Origin: Actinomycetota bacterium
GTDB lineage: Bacteria > Actinomycetota > Actinomycetes > Nanopelagicales > Nanopelagicaceae
Direction: 5' to 3'
NCBI GenBank assembly: GCA_009698975.1
Contig: WLPB01000024.1
Location: 1 to 10,031 of the forward strand
Length of the DNA stretch: 10,031 bases
Both the position numbers and the translations under genes were made by a program. Every line of letters begins with the position of its first letter. Position 1 is the stretch's first letter. Positions 7,501 through 10,031 of the stretch are shown piece by piece. The notes beneath the pieces were generated by a model that saw nothing but the letters and a program-made list of their open reading frames with translations, was not told the DNA's origin and ran no database searches.

Positions 7501-7612
7501 AGAGAAGATGTCAAGCACCACATTTATTGCCCGTAAGAACGAGTACTGCGGTAGTTGTCCCGTGCGCCCGTCATGCCCGCTTCATCTTGAGGGAAGGACG
7601 GTCATCGGATGA
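4523..7612 (+). CDS. adnA: AdnA, helicase-nuclease subunit of the AdnAB double-strand-break resection complex
   Basis: This 1029-aa protein combines a UvrD-like superfamily 1 motor with a C-terminal RecB-type nuclease, the AdnA arrangement (about 1050 aa in mycobacteria). Motor: Q-motif region DEQQQAAI (25-32), Walker A GATGTGKT (43-50), motif II DEFHE (271-275), motif III region DPACAVGRFRG (297-307), motif IV TTNHRG (331-336), motif V with TVHSVKGLQYKRV (608-620), and motif VI VATTRAT with Arg682. Nuclease: His822, Asp904 (GSVD), Asp918 and Lys920 (VVDFK) and Gln935 form the RecB-type metal site. Cys796 with Cys1009, Cys1012 and Cys1018 make an AddB-like 4Fe-4S 'staple'. The complex unwinds and cuts DNA ends to start homologous recombination. 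The start is GTG, since an in-frame TGA at 4511-4513 blocks any earlier one; GTG at 4559 is a less likely alternative. Motifs Ia and III are degenerate relative to AdnB. The gene overlaps adnB by ATGA. Confidence 0.88.
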   Translation: MSKPTAHQSLRLVANPIIRPTYTFDEQQQAAIAHRGSPLLVFGATGTGKTTTLIEAAIDRIKTGSDPESILILAFGRERASEIRDAIVIASNGTVQEPVARTFHAFAFSILSMRSGDTFRETVLISGAEQESFIASLLRGNIDDGVDWWPADLRATNNPADEITSQMMGEPLLTQGFVRELRDLMMRATERGLTPNELAGMGQRLQERYWPAVAKFWDSYLNISATSDTGAADSKMRIDPAEIINAAIAHLKSNPDLLATLRQRFRTIMVDEFHESDPAQRRLLELLHCEDMVIILDPACAVGRFRGSDPDGSIEYCVRVFGDGAKKITLTTNHRGNPNKYVVQLSSENEEAQYIAYQCKRAHLIEGIAYSDMAIILRSHNTTATAIRRALGQSAIPVAGDREALSSNAALAPFLLLARIAAGSERLTLDVAERLLTAEFGGASTISMRRIRTALLKARDESVDTRSGSQMIQDAIDKGEIPQNENFESGTELLRVHQLLLAARTALRKKNATIHDLLWAIWSNAENSDGIKIADVWQAAALRGGSRGAAADRDLDAMVALFDSAARHIDRMPGAHPRSFLSEIAQESIVTDLITAKGIRPDVVNLLTVHSVKGLQYKRVFVAGVQEGIWPNLKERSTLLGAERLVERERHGEEQSVAALTKMTADSLSEDEKRLFHVATTRATQELHLSAISREEDSPSQYFLDATDDPNYTHRTFDDVRPLTASALVASLRRSLSTSQADQAAALLSTLAQADIAIADPHQWLGSQTSTTDSLLFHEDELVPISPSAAESFEQCGLKWLLERNGGSNGDSVAQLLGSVIHEYARLKVEGADMSDEALQQSLNDAWPLISESSGWISKTQLARASKMLERFAQYHRENPNVVEGVELEFNFTVGRAKVRGSVDRLEVDSDGKYFVVDFKTGEATGYKEARENIQLACYQMAVILNAFNKKFDNPEVSGSHLVFLGHGTKEIATRERAPIIIEDISAHLESVAEKMSSTTFIARKNEYCGSCPVRPSCPLHLEGRTVIG
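7594..7598 (+). promoter_or_regulatory. Shine-Dalgarno site of adnB inside the end of adnA
   Basis: AAGGA, within the purine run GAGGGAAGGA, lies 10 nt before the ATG at 7609 in the last codons of adnA. With the ATGA stop/start overlap it supports coupled translation of the two subunits and fixes the adnB start. Confidence 0.55.
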
Positions 7613-10031
7613 TAAAAGAAATTTACACTCCAGATGATGTAGCGAACTTCATCAAGAGCGTTGACCCAGATTTTTACTCACCAAGTGAGCCACAGTCACG
7701 CATTATCTCAGCGCTCACCAACCCGCTTGAACCAGCTGTAGTGATTGCAGGTGCTGGTTCTGGAAAGACAGAGACTATGGCTGCGCGCGTGGTCTATCTC
7801 GTCGCAAATCAGATAATAAAACCGAATGAAGTTCTAGGACTTACATTTACTCGTAAGGCTGCAGGAGAACTCAATGTTCGTATTCGCAAACGCCTCAAGC
7901 AATTACATAAAGGAATGAAAGCTGCCGGACTCAACCCTGGGTTTGATCACTTTGATACATCTGTGACCACATATCACTCGTATGCTGGCCGAATTCTCTC
8001 TGAACATGCAATTCGCCTCGGCATTGATGCTGATTCACAGCCGATGGGAGAGGCCGCTCTCTGGATTTTAGCCAACCGGATTGTTCAAAATTGGGATGCC
8101 GAAGGATTCGCCTACGAAGGTGCCGTCAACACAGTTGTCAGTGATTTAATGGGGCTTACTTCGCAAGCACTTGAGCATCAAGTGTCGGGTGCAGCCATCA
8201 TTGCCGAAGATGAGAAATTTCTTGAGACTCTTGCGCGAATGGATGGCAAGAGCAATAAGGGAGTTCGTACCGCAGCGCGCACATCTCAACAACGTATTGC
8301 ACTCGTTGCGATGATGGAGCACTTTCTTCAAGAACGACGAAAGAGCGGGCAACTATCCTTTGATGATCAGATATCAATCGCGGCAACAATTGCTCAGAAA
8401 TTTCCTGACGTGGGACTACTAGAGCGAACTAAGTACCCCGTCGTATTATTGGATGAATATCAAGACACTTCTCATTCGCAGGTACGGCTCTTATCAACTC
8501 TCTTTGGTGGTGGCCATGCAGTCACCGCAGTCGGTGATCCCTGCCAATCAATTTATACTTGGCGAGGTGCGGCAGCAGGAACAATCGGCGCCTTTAACAA
8601 GTACTTTCCTAAAGCACCTGATTCACAGGGGGCGGAGCAGTTTAATCTTCTTGAGACCTATCGAAATGATATTGCGATTCTCGATGTAGCTAATCTCATC
8701 TCAGATGAGGTTCGCCAGAATGACTCCATAAAAGTGGAACCACTTACTGCTCGAACAAACGCTGGCCCGGGGGATTTAGTTTGCGGTATCTTCGAAAATC
8801 TCGAAGCAGAGGCACAAGCAATTGTTGAATACTTTCTGCCTCTTTGGGGCGCAGAAGGAGTAAAGACAAGTAAGGAATCCTTTGCAGTATTAGTGCGTAA
8901 GAAATCACAGATTCCAATTATTCAGACAGCACTTACTGCAGCAGGTATTCGGTCCGAGGTGCTAGGACTTGGTGGCCTCATCCATGTTCCAGAGATTGCA
9001 GATCTCGTTGCTCTCCTAAAAGTTCTAGCATCGCCTGATGCGGGTGGATCGTTGATGCGTCATCTGACAGGACCGCGTATTAATCTCGGCGCGCGTGATA
9101 TCGCAGCGCTTGGTCGCTTCTCTTCATCTCGAGCGCGCGCAGAATCAACAGATAACCGTTCTATCGTCGCAAATATCATTGCCGGTAATCCACTAGCAGC
9201 AGATAATGACGATCAATTCTCAGGTTCCCTTATTGATGCACTCGATGAAATCGAGAGCGCTGAGAGAGGTCAATTCTCTGCTGCCGGATATTCACGATTA
9301 TTGCAATTCTCACACGAGTTGCGTCGACTTCGCACTCGAGCATCAGGAGAGATCACCGATCTCATTCTCGAACTCGAGCGATATCTACACCTTGATTCTG
9401 AAGTTGCCTTACGCGAAGAAGGAATTCATGGGCGTAGGCATTTAGATCGTTTCTTAGATGAAGCAAGCAAATTTGCGCGCTCTGGTGGCTCTCTGATCAA
9501 CTTCCTTAACTGGCTCGATGTTGCCAGCAAGCAAGAAGGTGGCCTCAAAGCTGGTGCACCAGAGGTAGATAAGAGCGTCGTTCAAATCCTCACGATTCAT
9601 ATGGCTAAAGGCGCTGAATGGGATGTTGTCGCAATCCCCGGAATGACCGAAGGCACCTTCCCTTCCGATGGTGCACGCAGCCCCGAAAACTGGACTACCA
9701 ACGAACGCTTTATTCCATTTGCACTTCGTGGTGATTGTGATGTGCTCCCACATCTGGATTTAAGCCAAGTGTCACTGAATGCTCGTGCAACAGAAGCGCT
9801 CAAGGATTATGGCGAAGCATGTATTGAGTATCGCCGCGGTGAAGAGATTCGACTTGGTTATGTAGCAGTTACTCGTGCAAAGAAGCACCTCTTCTGTTCC
9901 GCATCCTATTGGGGAACTGGTGTTAATCCGCTTGAGCCATCCTCGCTCTACCGAAAAGTTGAAGAGATTGCTCGCGCACAAGGTCGAGTATTAGATGAGT
10001 CGATCCGCCCCGAAGATGGAGCTCGTAATCC
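7609..10031 (+). CDS. adnB: AdnB, motor subunit of the AdnAB complex (3' end beyond window)
   Basis: From ATG at 7609, which overlaps the adnA stop as ATGA, the frame stays open to the window end: 807 codons with no stop. Mycobacterial AdnB is about 1100 aa, so roughly 290 residues, including the expected C-terminal RecB-like nuclease, lie outside. The superfamily 1A motor is complete and canonical: Walker A GAGSGKT (48-54), motif Ia GLTFTRKAAGEL, motif II DEYQD (282-286), motif III GDPCQSIYTWRG (309-320), motif IV ETYRN (349-353), motif V with IHMAKGAEWDVV (His664 to Lys667), and motif VI GYVAVTRAKKH with Arg756. In studied AdnAB the two motors are not equivalent and the AdnB motor is the main driver of unwinding. 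The intact motifs here agree with that. A solitary UvrD/PcrA paralogue is less likely because of the immediate adnA partner, but the nuclease domain must be seen to settle it. Confidence 0.87.
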   Translation, partial: MIKEIYTPDDVANFIKSVDPDFYSPSEPQSRIISALTNPLEPAVVIAGAGSGKTETMAARVVYLVANQIIKPNEVLGLTFTRKAAGELNVRIRKRLKQLHKGMKAAGLNPGFDHFDTSVTTYHSYAGRILSEHAIRLGIDADSQPMGEAALWILANRIVQNWDAEGFAYEGAVNTVVSDLMGLTSQALEHQVSGAAIIAEDEKFLETLARMDGKSNKGVRTAARTSQQRIALVAMMEHFLQERRKSGQLSFDDQISIAATIAQKFPDVGLLERTKYPVVLLDEYQDTSHSQVRLLSTLFGGGHAVTAVGDPCQSIYTWRGAAAGTIGAFNKYFPKAPDSQGAEQFNLLETYRNDIAILDVANLISDEVRQNDSIKVEPLTARTNAGPGDLVCGIFENLEAEAQAIVEYFLPLWGAEGVKTSKESFAVLVRKKSQIPIIQTALTAAGIRSEVLGLGGLIHVPEIADLVALLKVLASPDAGGSLMRHLTGPRINLGARDIAALGRFSSSRARAESTDNRSIVANIIAGNPLAADNDDQFSGSLIDALDEIESAERGQFSAAGYSRLLQFSHELRRLRTRASGEITDLILELERYLHLDSEVALREEGIHGRRHLDRFLDEASKFARSGGSLINFLNWLDVASKQEGGLKAGAPEVDKSVVQILTIHMAKGAEWDVVAIPGMTEGTFPSDGARSPENWTTNERFIPFALRGDCDVLPHLDLSQVSLNARATEALKDYGEACIEYRRGEEIRLGYVAVTRAKKHLFCSASYWGTGVNPLEPSSLYRKVEEIARAQGRVLDESIRPEDGARN

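Noticed and set aside
7609..10031. Frameshift or early stop in adnB
   Set aside because: I translated the frame by hand to the window end. It is continuous and all helicase motifs appear in order. The gene is merely cut by the window.

Overview
The window looks like ordinary chromosome from an actinobacterium with an intermediate G+C content (roughly half by eye) and tight gene packing. The main phylogenetic clue is a tandem adnA-adnB pair. AdnAB is the helicase-nuclease that mycobacteria and other actinobacteria use where E. coli uses RecBCD and Bacillus uses AddAB. The modest G+C, short intergenic gaps and apparently leaderless promoter spacing would suit a small-genome freshwater actinobacterium of the acI/Nanopelagicales type. 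That placement is inference, not proof. I see no tRNA, rRNA, CRISPR array, insertion sequence, phage gene or foreign-looking island.

Layout, left to right. (1) 1-1068 (+): ychF, an Obg-family ATPase/GTPase linked to translation, missing only about its first two codons at the window edge. (2) 1065-1433 (-): a small VOC/glyoxalase-fold protein, convergent with ychF, with the two stop codons interleaved over 4 bp. (3) 1481-1942 (+): a SRPBCC/AHSA1-like protein, divergent from the VOC gene across a 47-bp shared promoter region. (4) 1943-2052: a 110-bp gap with a possible 22-codon mini-ORF and a short hairpin. (5) 2053-3948 (+): typA/bipA, a ribosome-binding translational GTPase, followed after 7 bp by (6) 3956-4480 (+): a secreted, membrane-anchored CopC-like copper-binding protein. 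(7) 4523-7612 (+): adnA and (8) 7609 to beyond the window end (+): adnB. The last two overlap by ATGA and encode the two subunits of one double-strand-break resection machine.

How they work together. adnA and adnB are clearly one functional unit. ychF and typA are both ribosome-associated housekeeping NTPases but belong to separate transcription units. typA and copC are probably co-transcribed because of their spacing, without an obvious shared function. The VOC/SRPBCC divergent pair may be co-regulated, but their substrates cannot be read from sequence.

I did not find a convincing previously undescribed system. The observations most worth a second look are the altered G4 motif of YchF, the degenerate helicase motifs of AdnA next to a canonical AdnB motor, the leader region of typA, the hairpin just before adnA, and the copC gene with no copD beside it.
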